Shown here one piece after another: positions 23,717 to 32,168 of a stretch of DNA of 64,000 bases. The stretch spans positions 7,316,001 to 7,380,000 of the forward strand of contig NC_013929.1 of the NCBI RefSeq assembly GCF_000091305.1. The letters run 5' to 3'. The notes beneath the pieces were generated by a model, which saw only the letters and a list, made by a program, of their open reading frames with translations, did no database searches and was not told the DNA's origin. Position numbers and translations under genes: made by a program. The first letter of the stretch is position 1; every line of letters starts with the position of its first letter. Source of the stretch: Streptomyces scabiei 87.22. GTDB taxonomy: Bacteria > Actinomycetota > Actinomycetes > Streptomycetales > Streptomycetaceae.

Positions 23717-24433
23717 ATGACCTCTACTGACAGTGCACAGCAGCCCCCCGCGAAGGCCCCGGCGAAGGACCCCTGGGACCTGCCGGACGTGTCGGGGCTC
23801 GTCGTCGGCGTGCTCGGCGGCACCGGGCCGCAGGGCAAGGGCCTCGCCCACCGGCTCGCCAGGGCCGGCCAGAAGGTGATCATCGGGTCGCGGGCCGCCG
23901 ACCGCGCCCGGGGCGTCGCCGAGGAACTCGGGCACGGCGTCGAGGGCGCCGACAACGCCGAGACCGCCCGCCGCAGCGACATCGTGATCGTCGCCGTCCC
24001 GTGGGACGGACACGGCGACACCCTCGCGTCCCTGCGCGAGGAGCTGACCGGCAAGCTCGTCGTCGACTGCGTCAACCCGCTCGGCTTCGACAAGAAGGGC
24101 GCCTACGCCCTGAAGCCGGAGGAGGGCAGCGCGGCCGAGCAGGCCGCCGCCCTGCTCCCGGACTCGCGTGTCACCGCAGCCTTCCACCACCTCTCCGCCG
24201 TCCTCCTGGAGGACCCGGAGATCGACGAGATCGACACCGACGTGATGGTGCTCGGCGAGGTGCGGGCCGACGTCGAGATCGTGCAGGCGCTCGCCGGCCG
24301 CATCCCCGGCATGCGCGGCATCTTCGCGGGCCGGCTGCGCAACGCCCACCAGGTCGAGTCCCTGGTCGCCAACCTGATCTCGGTGAACCGCCGCTACAAG
24401 GCCCACGCGGGCATCCGCCTCACCGACGTGTGA
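23717..24433 (+). CDS. npdG: NADPH-dependent F420 reductase
   Basis: A 238-residue protein. The NADP-binding start VVGVLGGTGPQGKGLAHRLARAGQKVIIGSR (residues 28-58) with GGTGPQGKGL is diagnostic of F420H2:NADP+ oxidoreductases. DIVIVAVPWDGH, VVDCVNPLGFDKKG and AFHHLSAVLLEDPE follow as expected. It transfers hydride between NADPH and coenzyme F420 in the cytoplasm, supplying F420H2 for reductases. An N-terminal tail of about 25 Pro/Ala-rich residues precedes the fold. Confidence 0.93.
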   Translation: MTSTDSAQQPPAKAPAKDPWDLPDVSGLVVGVLGGTGPQGKGLAHRLARAGQKVIIGSRAADRARGVAEELGHGVEGADNAETARRSDIVIVAVPWDGHGDTLASLREELTGKLVVDCVNPLGFDKKGAYALKPEEGSAAEQAAALLPDSRVTAAFHHLSAVLLEDPEIDEIDTDVMVLGEVRADVEIVQALAGRIPGMRGIFAGRLRNAHQVESLVANLISVNRRYKAHAGIRLTDV

Positions 24434-24516
24434 GGCGACGTACGTACGCGTACGGGCATGGGGGACACTGGACGCCGTACCACCTCGTCCGACCGCCCTC
24501 CCAGGAGCCGACCCCC

Positions 24517-24729
24517 ATGCCCCCCTCGCTCCCGCCCGGCCCGGCCCGGCGGCTCGCCGTCTACGCCCTCGTCGTCTGTCTCCTCGCGGTCACCGCGGCC
24601 GTGGTCTCCTTCAGCCGCGACAGCTGGCTGGGTGTGGTGTGGCTGCTGATGGCCGGCCTGTCGTCCAACATGACCTGGTACTACGTGCGCAAGGCCCGGC
24701 AGGCGCCCCGGGCGGTCACACCCCGGTGA
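24517..24729 (+). CDS. Small membrane protein of unknown function
   Basis: A 70-residue protein starting MPPSLPPGPARRLAVYALVV. It has two hydrophobic segments (about residues 13-29 and 36-53) and a basic C-terminus. No family is recognised. The ATG at 24517 is preceded by CCAGGAG 9 bases upstream. Its last 14 bases overlap the 3' end of the convergent peptidase gene, which is unusual but common in compact Streptomyces regions. Confidence 0.68.
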   Translation: MPPSLPPGPARRLAVYALVVCLLAVTAAVVSFSRDSWLGVVWLLMAGLSSNMTWYYVRKARQAPRAVTPR

Positions 24730-25516
24730 GGCAGGCGTCGCTGTCCGCGCGCCAGAACCGGTAGAGCCGGTAGCCGCAGTCGGACAGCTGGTCCTGGATG
24801 CCCAGGCCCCGCATGAACGCGTCGATCACGTCCCAGAACACCCCGTTCACCGCCGGGATCCACAGCACCGCGAACACCAGCAGCAGCCCGAACGGCGCCA
24901 GCGGCTCCACCTGGCGGCGGATCTTGTACGACAGCCACGGCTCGACGACGCCGTAGCCGTCCAGCCCCGGCACCGGCAGGAAGTTCAGGATCGCGGCCGT
25001 GACCTGGAGCATCGCGAGGAAGGCGAGCGCGAACAGGAAGGCCGCGGGCACGCCGTCCGTGACACCCAGCCAGAAGGGCGCGGTGCAGACGGCCGCGAAC
25101 GCGACGTTCGTCAGCGGGCCCGCCGCCGAGATCAGACTGTGCTTCCAGCGGCCCTGGATCCGGCCGCGCTCGATGAACACCGCGCCACCGGGCAGTCCGA
25201 TCCCACCCATGATCACGAAGACGACGGGCAGCACGATGCTGAGCAGGGCGTGGGTGTAGGCGAGTGGATTGAGGCTCAAGTAGCCTTTTGCGCCAACGGT
25301 GATGTCACCCCCATGCAACGCGGTACGGGCGTGCGCGTACTCGTGCAGGCAGAGGGAGACCACCCACGCCGAGGTCACGAACAGGAAGACCGCCAGACCG
25401 GGCTGCTCGGCGAACCCGGTCCAGGTGGCCCATCCGGTGACCGCCATGACGGCCACGATCCCCACGAAGACGGGACTGATCCTCCGGTCGCTCCGGCGGG
25501 ACGCGGCGGTGGTCAT
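24716..25516 (-). CDS. Site-2 protease-like (M50) membrane metallopeptidase
   Basis: A 266-residue protein with about six transmembrane segments. The zinc motif H-E-x-x-H is seen in VVSLCLHEYAHARTALHGGD (about residues 57-76), and the third ligand element is NFLPVPGLDGYGVVEPWL (Asp in NxxPxPxLDG). These define the S2P/Rip-type intramembrane protease family, short form without a PDZ domain. Such proteases cut membrane-bound anti-sigma factors or leader remnants; the substrate here is unknown. It is convergent with the small membrane protein gene. Confidence 0.88.
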   Translation of the reverse strand: MTTAASRRSDRRISPVFVGIVAVMAVTGWATWTGFAEQPGLAVFLFVTSAWVVSLCLHEYAHARTALHGGDITVGAKGYLSLNPLAYTHALLSIVLPVVFVIMGGIGLPGGAVFIERGRIQGRWKHSLISAAGPLTNVAFAAVCTAPFWLGVTDGVPAAFLFALAFLAMLQVTAAILNFLPVPGLDGYGVVEPWLSYKIRRQVEPLAPFGLLLVFAVLWIPAVNGVFWDVIDAFMRGLGIQDQLSDCGYRLYRFWRADSDACLTGV

Positions 25517-25719
25517 GGGGCTCCTAGGACGCTCGGCGGACGGTCGATCACCCGACCGGACTGCCCGACGGTACCGGGCACACGCCGAAAACGTCTCGCG
25601 GTCCCCTCCCGGTTCCTAGGAAGGTGGGGACGAACAGCCGGCGGTCGCGCGGGAGAGTCCGGCCCGGCCCGACGGACCGGCCACGCGAACCGACTCCGCA
25701 GAGACGACCGACAGAGACA

Positions 25720-28700
25720 ATGGACCTCGTGCGCTATCGCATCCTCGGCACCACCCAGGCCCTGCAGTCCGACGGCACCCCCGTTCCCGTGGGGGGTGCC
25801 CGGCTGCGTGCCCTGCTGACCGTGCTCGCGCTCCGCCGGGGGCGTGCGGTGGCCGTGGCCGCGCTCGTCGACGAGGTGTGGGCCGACGATCCGCCCGCCG
25901 ACGCGCCGGCCGCGCTGCAGGCGCTGGTCGGCCGGCTGCGCAGGGCGCTGGGCCCGGACGCGATCGTCTCGCTGAACGGCGGCTACCGGCTCGCCGCGGC
26001 CCCGGACGACATCGACCTGTATCGCTTCGCACGTCTCGCGGACGACGGCGCCCGCGCGCTCGCCGACGGCGATCCGGCCGGGGCCGCCGGTCTCCTCGAC
26101 GACGCGCTCGCCCTCTGGCAGGGCCCGCCGCTGGCCGATCTCCCCGACCGTGCCGCCGAGGCCGCCCGCTGGGAGACCCGCCGCCTCGACGCCCACCGCA
26201 CCCGTCTCACCGCCGCCCTCGCCCTGGGCCGCGCCGGCTCCGCCCTCCCGGACCTCACCGCCCTCTGCGACACCCACCCCCTCGACGAACCCCTCCAGAC
26301 CCTCCGGCTGCGCGCCCTGCGCGACACCGGCCGCACGGCGCAGGCGCTGGCCGCGTACGAGGAGGTGCGCCGGCTGCTGGCCGACCGCCTGGGCACGCGC
26401 CCGGGGCCGGCCCTGCGCGCCCTCCACGAGGAGCTGCTGAGAGCCGACGGCCCCGACCCCCGCACGGGGCGCGGGAAACCGCGCGAGAACCCCTACGACA
26501 CCGCACCCGGCACCCCGCCTCCCCGCCCCGGGCCACGGCCGCACCCGGAGCCGCACCCCCGGCCCACCCGCCCCCCGGGCAACCTCCGCGCCCGCCTCAC
26601 CTCGTTCGTCGGCCGGGACACCGACATCGACACCATCCGCCACGACCTCAGCACCACCCGCCTCGTCACCCTCCTCGGCCCCGGCGGCGCGGGCAAGACC
26701 CGCCTGTCCCAGGAGGCCGGCGAGGCGGCCGCCGAAGCCATGCCGGACGGCGTCTGGCTCGCCGAACTCGCCCCCGTGGACGACCCCGCGAACGTCCCGG
26801 AGACCGTCCTCACCGCCCTGGGCGCCCGCGAGACCGTTCTGCGGGGCGCCGGCGCCGAGGAGATGCGGGTCGCGGCGGACCGCAAGGACAACCCGCTGGC
26901 CCGCCTCGCCGAACACTGCGCCGGACGCCGCATGCTGCTCATCCTCGACAACTGCGAACACGTCGTGGACGCCGCCGCCCACCTCGTCGACCAGCTTCTC
27001 CAGCGCTGCCCGGAGCTGACCGTCCTCGCCACCAGCCGCGAACCCCTCGGCGTACCGGGGGAGTTGCTGCGCCCGGTGGAACCGCTGACGCAGCCCCACG
27101 CGCTGCGCCTGCTCGCCGACCGGGGTGCGGCCGCCCGGCCCGGCTTCACCGTGGACGCCGACCCGGAGGCCGCCGCCGAGATCTGCCGCCGCCTCGACGG
27201 ACTGCCCCTCGCCATCGAGCTGGCGGCGGCCCGGCTGCGCATGATGACGCCCCGTCAGATCGCCGACCGCCTCGACGACCGCTTCCGGCTGCTCACCTCC
27301 GGCAGCCGTACCCTCCTGCCCCGGCAGCAGACCCTGCGCGCGGTCGTCGACTGGTCCTGGGAGCTGCTCGACGAGGACGAGCGGTACGTCCTTCGGCGCC
27401 TGTCGGTGTTCGCAGGCGGCTGCGACCTGGCCGCCGCCGAGGCCGTCTGCGGACCCGCGGCGCTGGAGGCGCTCGGCTCACTCGTCGACAAGTCCCTGGT
27501 GGTGGCGGCCCCTTCGGAGGGTTCCGCGGCCGAGGCGGGCGGCGAGATGCGCTACCGGCTCCTGGAGACCGTCGTCGAGTACGCGGGCGAGCGGCTCGAC
27601 GAGACCGGCACCCGTCCGGCCGCCGAACGCGCCCACCTCACGTACTACCGCGAACTCGTCCGCGCCACCGACCCGTTGCTGCGCTGCGCCGGGCAGCGCG
27701 CCGCGATCGGGCTGCTGGAGCTGGAGTACGAGAACATCCGCACCGCCCTGCGGTACGCCGTCGCCGAGCGGGACGAGCAGGAGGCGCTCTGCCTGGCGCT
27801 GTCGCTGTGCTGGTACTGGCAGATGCGGGACCTGAAGTCCGAGGCCCGGCACTGGTCCGCCCAGGTCAAGGAACTCGGCCCGAACCCCTTCACCCCGCCC
27901 GCGCGCCCCGTCCCGGACCTGCGCGAACGTCTCGTGGACCAGCCGCCGCCGATGAGCCCGGCCGTCCTCGACGAGGCCCGGCGCGGGGTGCATCTGGTCC
28001 ATCTGGCCTGCATGGACATGGAGCTGCCCGCCTGGCAGACCGCCGAGGCCCAGGAGAAGCTGCGGGTCATCAGCGCCACCTACCGGCCGGGCCAGCCGCA
28101 GACCTGCCGCTTCCCCGGCTTCATGTGGTTCTACGCCGTCCTGCTCACCGGCGACATCGACCGGCTGCGTAGCATCCTCGACACCAACATCGACACCTGC
28201 CGCTCACTCGGTTTCACCTGGGAGCTGGCGCAGACCCTGCAGCTGCGGGCCAACATCCTCGCCAACCGCTCCGACTGGGCGGGCGACGCCCTCGCGGACG
28301 CCGACGGCGCGCTGGAGATCTTCGACCGCCTCGGAGACGCCTGGGGCGCCGCCGAGGCGCTCTCCGCGCGCGGCGAGTCCCTGGAGCGCCGGGGCGAGTT
28401 CGCGCTCGCCGCCGCGGACTACGAGCGGGCCATCGAGTACGCCGAGCGGCTCGGCACCAACGCCCAGCTGGGTGTCCTCGGCGTCCGGCTCGGCGGCGCG
28501 TACATCGAGAGCGGCGACCCGGAGCGCGGCGAGAAGATGCTGTTCGACGTGCTGGAGTCGGGGCGGGGGCGCCGCACGGCCGCCCGCGAGGCCGTGCCCA
28601 TCGCCCGCCTCTACCTCGCGGCCCGCCTCGGCCGCACCGGGCGCACCACCGAGGCCAGGGAGCAGCTCACCCTGCTGCGCCAGGACTTCCACGCCGCCGA

Positions 28701-29100
28701 CTACGTGCTCTTCGCCGGGTACGTCATCGGTGTCGAGGGCTGGCTGGAGGCGGTGTCCGGGCACCACGAGGAGGCGCTGCGGCTGATGCGCCGGGCGCTG
28801 GAGCGGAGCCTGGACCGGCTGTCCCTGACGGTCGCGCCCTACATGCCGGCCGTCCATCTCGTGACCGCCGCCCTGTCCGTCGCGAGCGTCGACGGCGGCG
28901 ACCGCGCCCGTGAGGCGGCCCTGCTCCTCGGCGCCGCCGACGCGCTGCTGCCGTCCGGACACTTCTCCAGCCCGATGGAGGCCGAGGCCCGGGCCATGGC
29001 CGAGACGGTGACCCGGGCCTCGCTGGACGACACGGCCTACGACACCGCGTACGCCGAGGGCGGCGCCCTCACCCTGGAGGAGGCCGTCGCCCTCGTCTGA
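25720..29100 (+). CDS. AfsR/SARP-type transcriptional regulator with NTPase domain
   Basis: A protein of about 1126 residues. Order of domains: winged-helix OmpR-type DNA-binding domain (residues 1-90, VRYRILGTTQALQSDG and ALVDEVWADDPPADAPAALQALVGRLRRAL), bacterial transcriptional activation domain (to about 255), Pro-rich linker, then an NB-ARC/STAND ATPase with Walker A GPGGAGKT near 320 and Walker B LLILDNCEH near 406. A C-terminal TPR-like helical half completes it. Such proteins activate secondary-metabolite or developmental genes by binding direct heptamer repeats. An in-frame GTG 9 bases further in is an alternative start. The adjacent drug-type ABC exporter is convergent, so a functional link is possible but not shown. 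Confidence 0.9.
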   Translation: MDLVRYRILGTTQALQSDGTPVPVGGARLRALLTVLALRRGRAVAVAALVDEVWADDPPADAPAALQALVGRLRRALGPDAIVSLNGGYRLAAAPDDIDLYRFARLADDGARALADGDPAGAAGLLDDALALWQGPPLADLPDRAAEAARWETRRLDAHRTRLTAALALGRAGSALPDLTALCDTHPLDEPLQTLRLRALRDTGRTAQALAAYEEVRRLLADRLGTRPGPALRALHEELLRADGPDPRTGRGKPRENPYDTAPGTPPPRPGPRPHPEPHPRPTRPPGNLRARLTSFVGRDTDIDTIRHDLSTTRLVTLLGPGGAGKTRLSQEAGEAAAEAMPDGVWLAELAPVDDPANVPETVLTALGARETVLRGAGAEEMRVAADRKDNPLARLAEHCAGRRMLLILDNCEHVVDAAAHLVDQLLQRCPELTVLATSREPLGVPGELLRPVEPLTQPHALRLLADRGAAARPGFTVDADPEAAAEICRRLDGLPLAIELAAARLRMMTPRQIADRLDDRFRLLTSGSRTLLPRQQTLRAVVDWSWELLDEDERYVLRRLSVFAGGCDLAAAEAVCGPAALEALGSLVDKSLVVAAPSEGSAAEAGGEMRYRLLETVVEYAGERLDETGTRPAAERAHLTYYRELVRATDPLLRCAGQRAAIGLLELEYENIRTALRYAVAERDEQEALCLALSLCWYWQMRDLKSEARHWSAQVKELGPNPFTPPARPVPDLRERLVDQPPPMSPAVLDEARRGVHLVHLACMDMELPAWQTAEAQEKLRVISATYRPGQPQTCRFPGFMWFYAVLLTGDIDRLRSILDTNIDTCRSLGFTWELAQTLQLRANILANRSDWAGDALADADGALEIFDRLGDAWGAAEALSARGESLERRGEFALAAADYERAIEYAERLGTNAQLGVLGVRLGGAYIESGDPERGEKMLFDVLESGRGRRTAAREAVPIARLYLAARLGRTGRTTEAREQLTLLRQDFHAADYVLFAGYVIGVEGWLEAVSGHHEEALRLMRRALERSLDRLSLTVAPYMPAVHLVTAALSVASVDGGDRAREAALLLGAADALLPSGHFSSPMEAEARAMAETVTRASLDDTAYDTAYAEGGALTLEEAVALV

Positions 29101-29103
29101 CCA

Positions 29104-29125
29104 GGGGCCGTACCCGTGCGGCCCC
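29104..29125. terminator. Hairpin terminator between the SARP regulator and ABC permease genes
   Basis: GGGGCCG (29104-29110) pairs with CGGCCCC (29119-29125) around an 8-base loop. It lies between convergent stop codons at 29100 and 29132, as expected for a two-way terminator. Confidence 0.6.
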
Positions 29126-29131
29126 CGGCGG

Positions 29132-29962
29132 TCAGCTCTTCGTCTTGAACTTGTGGATCGCGATGGGCGCCATCACCGCCGTGAGGCCCACCGACCAGCC
29201 GAGCGTGACCAGCAGGTCGTGCGCGATCGGGCCGCCGGTCATCAGCCCGCGTGCCGCGTCCGCCAGGGACGACAGCGGGTTGTAGTCGGTGAACGCCTGC
29301 AGCCAGCCCGGCATCGACCCGGTCGGTGCGAAGATCGACGACCCGAACTGCAGCGGGAACAGCACCAGGAAGCCCATGGCCTGCACGGACTGCGCGTTCT
29401 TCATGGTCACGCCCAGCACCAGGAAGATCCACATCAGGGACGACCCGAAGACGACGGCCAGGCCCACCGCACCGAACAGCCCCGGCCAGCTGGTGATGTC
29501 GAAGCCGATGAGCACCCCGACCGTCAGCAGGATCGTCGTGGCGACCAGCATGCGCAGCAGCTCGACGGAGATCTTCGCGAGGAGCACCGAGGACCGGCCG
29601 ATCGGCAGGGACCGGAAGCGGTCCATGACCCCCTTCTGGAAGTCCTCGTTGAAGCCCGTGCCCACGCCCATGGCGATGTTCATGCCCATCATCGCCATCA
29701 GGCCGGGCACGACGTACTGCACGTACTGTTCCTGGCCGCCGCCCAGCGCCTGTCCGATGGAGCCGCCGAAGACGTACACGAACAGCAGGGTGAACACGAT
29801 CGGCATCAGGACCGCGTCGAACATCGACTCGGGGTCCTGCCGGATCCACAGCAGGTTCCGCCGGACGAGGGCGCCGGTGTGCCGGGCGTGCGCCCGCAGC
29901 CCGATCCGGCCGTCTGCCTGGACGGTGTCGCCGGTCGTGGGGACGGTGGTGGCGGCACTCAT
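29132..29962 (-). CDS. ABC-2 type transporter permease, DrrB-like
   Basis: A protein of 276 residues. The N-terminal tail ends at HTGALVRRNLLWIRQDPESMFDAVLMPIVFTLLFVYVFGGSIG, followed by the typical ABC-2 pattern QYVVPGLMAMMGMNIAMGVGTGFNEDFQKGVMDRFRSLPIGRSSVLLAKI; about six transmembrane segments in all. This is the daunorubicin-resistance DrrB type, which exports hydrophobic drugs or lipids with the ATPase encoded upstream. The start ATG overlaps the ATPase stop codon by 4 bases (ATGA). Confidence 0.92.
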   Translation of the reverse strand: MSAATTVPTTGDTVQADGRIGLRAHARHTGALVRRNLLWIRQDPESMFDAVLMPIVFTLLFVYVFGGSIGQALGGGQEQYVQYVVPGLMAMMGMNIAMGVGTGFNEDFQKGVMDRFRSLPIGRSSVLLAKISVELLRMLVATTILLTVGVLIGFDITSWPGLFGAVGLAVVFGSSLMWIFLVLGVTMKNAQSVQAMGFLVLFPLQFGSSIFAPTGSMPGWLQAFTDYNPLSSLADAARGLMTGGPIAHDLLVTLGWSVGLTAVMAPIAIHKFKTKS

Positions 29963-30984
29963 ACGGCGACCTCCTCGTAGGCGGGGGACGGAGCCGCGTC
30001 CTGCGCCGCACCGGTCTTGTGGCCGGTGAGGGACAGGAACACCTCGTCCAGGCTGGGCAGTTCGGTACTGATCGAGGCGATGGTCACCCCGCGCGCGGTG
30101 ATCGCGCCGACGACGGCGGTCAGCTGTTCGTCGCTGAGGATCGGCACGAGGAGGGCGCCCGTCTCTGTGTCCACGGTGGTCGTGGCGAGCCCGGTGATGC
30201 CGAGGCCGTCCAGCTCCGTGGCCAGGGGCCGCAGCTGCACCGGATCGGCCGGCCGGACCCGCAGCGTGCGGCCGCCGACCTGGGCCTTCAGCTCCTCGAT
30301 ACGGCCGCCCGCGATCACCTTGCCCTTGTCGATCACGGTCAGTTCGGAGGCGAGCTGCTCGGCCTCCTCCATGTACTGCGTGGTCAGCAGGACGGTCACC
30401 CCGTCGCCGACCATGCGCTTCACCTCGGTCCACACCTCGTTCCGCGTGCGCGGGTCGAGGCCGGTCGTCGGCTCGTCCAGGTACAGCACGGCCGGGCTCC
30501 CGATCATGGACGCGGCCAGGTCGAGCCGCCGCCGCATACCGCCGGAGTACGTCGCCGCGGGGCGTCCGGCGGCCTCGGTCAGCGAGAACCGCTCCAGCAG
30601 GCCGGTGGCGCGGCTCTTCGCCTCCTTGCGGGGCAGGTCGAGCAGCCGGCCGATCATGTACAGGTTCTCGAAGCCGGACAGCTTCTCGTCCACGGAGGCG
30701 TACTGGCCGGTCAGCCCGATCACGCGGCGCAGCTGCCGCGGCTGCCGCAGGACGTCGTAGCCGGCCACCGTCGCACGGCCCGCGTCGGGGGTGATCAGGG
30801 TGGACAGGCACCGTACGAGGGTCGTCTTGCCCGCGCCGTTGGGGCCGAGGACCCCCATCACCGTGCCCTCGCGCACGTCCAGGTCGACACCGTCCAGCGC
30901 CCTGGTCTCGCCGTAGTGCTTGACCAGCCCCCGCACGGTCACAGCGCCCTTCGCGCCGCCGGAGTTCTTGTCGATTCGTGTCAT
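29959..30984 (-). CDS. ABC transporter ATP-binding protein, DrrA-like
   Basis: The protein has 341 residues. Walker A is GPNGAGKTTL, the Q-loop is GLTGQYASVDEKLSG, the signature is YSGGMRRRLDLAASMIG, Walker B is AVLYLDEPTTGLDPRTR and the H-loop is TTQYMEEAEQLA. The C-terminal extension (about residues 225-320, with LRVRPAD and ISTELPSLDEVFLSLTG) is typical of the DrrA group. It energises export by the downstream DrrB-like permease. Start taken at ATG 30982-30984; an upstream ATG at 31008 would add eight residues. Confidence 0.93.
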   Translation of the reverse strand: MTRIDKNSGGAKGAVTVRGLVKHYGETRALDGVDLDVREGTVMGVLGPNGAGKTTLVRCLSTLITPDAGRATVAGYDVLRQPRQLRRVIGLTGQYASVDEKLSGFENLYMIGRLLDLPRKEAKSRATGLLERFSLTEAAGRPAATYSGGMRRRLDLAASMIGSPAVLYLDEPTTGLDPRTRNEVWTEVKRMVGDGVTVLLTTQYMEEAEQLASELTVIDKGKVIAGGRIEELKAQVGGRTLRVRPADPVQLRPLATELDGLGITGLATTTVDTETGALLVPILSDEQLTAVVGAITARGVTIASISTELPSLDEVFLSLTGHKTGAAQDAAPSPAYEEVAV

Positions 30985-31048
30985 GGGGACGACACTCCCA
31001 GCCCCCACCGACAGACCACCGACAGCCCGCCGACAGCGCCTGCCCCCG

Positions 31049-31069
31049 GGGGGCGCGGGGAACTGCGCG
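31049..31069 (+). repeat. Dispersed intergenic repeat, core GGGGAACTGCGCGA (copy 2)
   Basis: Same 21-base element as at 20073-20093, followed by GAAGCCCCCACGCACCC. It lies in the 128 bases between the panB stop codon and the start of the DrrA-like gene. The rest of that gap shows no gene. Confidence 0.75.
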
Positions 31070-31112
31070 AGAAGCCCCCACGCACCCGCGCCCGATCACG
31101 CACCCGCGCGGC

Positions 31113-31979
31113 CTAGTGGACGGAGTGCTCCTCCTGCGGGAACGTCCCGCCCACGACGTCCTCCGCGAACGCCTTCGCCGCGTTCCCCATGACCGCCCGC
31201 AGATCGGCGTACTGCTTCACGAACTTCGGCATCCGCCCGCCGGTCAGTCCGAGCATGTCGGTCCACACGAGGACCTGCGCGTCGGTCTCGGGGCCCGCCC
31301 CGATCCCGACGGTCGGGATGTGGAGCACCCGGGTGACCTCGGCCGCCAGCTCCGCGGGAACCAGCTCCAGGACGACCGCGAACGCGCCCGCGTCCTGGAC
31401 GGCCTTGGCGTCGCGCAGCAGCTGCTGCGCGGCCTCCTCGCCGCGGCCCTGCACGCGGTAGCCCATCGCGTTGACGGACTGCGGGGTGAGGCCGATGTGG
31501 GCCATGACGGGGATGCCGGACTCGACCAGCAGCTCGATCTGGCGGTGCGAGCGCTCGCCGCCCTCCAGCTTGACCGCGCCGACCCCGGCCTCCTTGACCA
31601 TCCGGGTCGCCGAGCGCAGCGCCTGGACGGGGCCCTCCTGGTAGGAGCCGAAGGGCAGGTCGCCGACGATCAGGGCGCGGCTGGTGCCCCGGACGACGGC
31701 CGCGGAGAGCATCGTCATCTCGTCCAGGGTGACGGGCACGGTCGACTCGTAGCCGAGGTGACAGTTGCCGGCGGAGTCGCCGACGAGCATGACCGGGATG
31801 CCGGCCTCGTCGAAGACGGAGGCGGTCATCGCGTCGTACGCGGTGAGCATGGGCCACTTCTCGCCGCGCTCCTTGGCGAGGGCGATGTCCCTGACGGTGA
31901 TACGGCGTGTGCCCTTGCCCCCGTACAGCGCCTTGCTGCCGTCGGAGGATGTCGTCCGGGCAGCGGAAAGCTGCGTCAT
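31113..31979 (-). CDS. panB: 3-methyl-2-oxobutanoate hydroxymethyltransferase
   Basis: A protein of 288 residues. PanB signatures: MLTAYDAMTASVFDEAGIPVMLVGDSAGNCHLGYESTVPVTLDEM, then VVRGTSRALIVGDLPFGSYQ, KLEGGERSHRQIELLVESGIPVMAHIGLTPQSVNAMGY and the catalytic-Glu segment VLELVPAELAAEVTR. It transfers a hydroxymethyl group from methylene-tetrahydrofolate to ketoisovalerate, the first committed step to pantothenate and coenzyme A, in the cytoplasm. panC/panD are not adjacent. An N-terminal tail of about 20 residues precedes the barrel. Confidence 0.95.
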   Translation of the reverse strand: MTQLSAARTTSSDGSKALYGGKGTRRITVRDIALAKERGEKWPMLTAYDAMTASVFDEAGIPVMLVGDSAGNCHLGYESTVPVTLDEMTMLSAAVVRGTSRALIVGDLPFGSYQEGPVQALRSATRMVKEAGVGAVKLEGGERSHRQIELLVESGIPVMAHIGLTPQSVNAMGYRVQGRGEEAAQQLLRDAKAVQDAGAFAVVLELVPAELAAEVTRVLHIPTVGIGAGPETDAQVLVWTDMLGLTGGRMPKFVKQYADLRAVMGNAAKAFAEDVVGGTFPQEEHSVH

Positions 31980-32123
31980 CGTCCAGCTCCTTCATGTCAT
32001 CTCGAGGCACCCTGACGGTGTCCCCGGACCACATCCATGGTGGCACCTCGGCAGGAGGAGTGCCAGGGCGCGCACGTGTGACCGTCCCGGCATGCGGCAT
32101 GTAAGAACAGGGTAAAAGATTAA

Positions 32124-32146
32124 CGATACGAGACGGTCCCGTATCG
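32124..32146. promoter_or_regulatory. Palindromic operator before the MFS/TetR gene pair
   Basis: CGATACG (32124-32130) and CGTATCG (32140-32146) form perfect 7-base arms around a 9-base centre (AGACGGTCC). The site is 23-45 bases before the MFS start. The sequence is close to the operator-like region at 12745-12792, as expected for a TetR-family site, and the regulator at 33793 is the natural ligand-sensing repressor. Confidence 0.72.
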
Positions 32147-32168
32147 AAATAGGTCTAGGCTCGACGAC

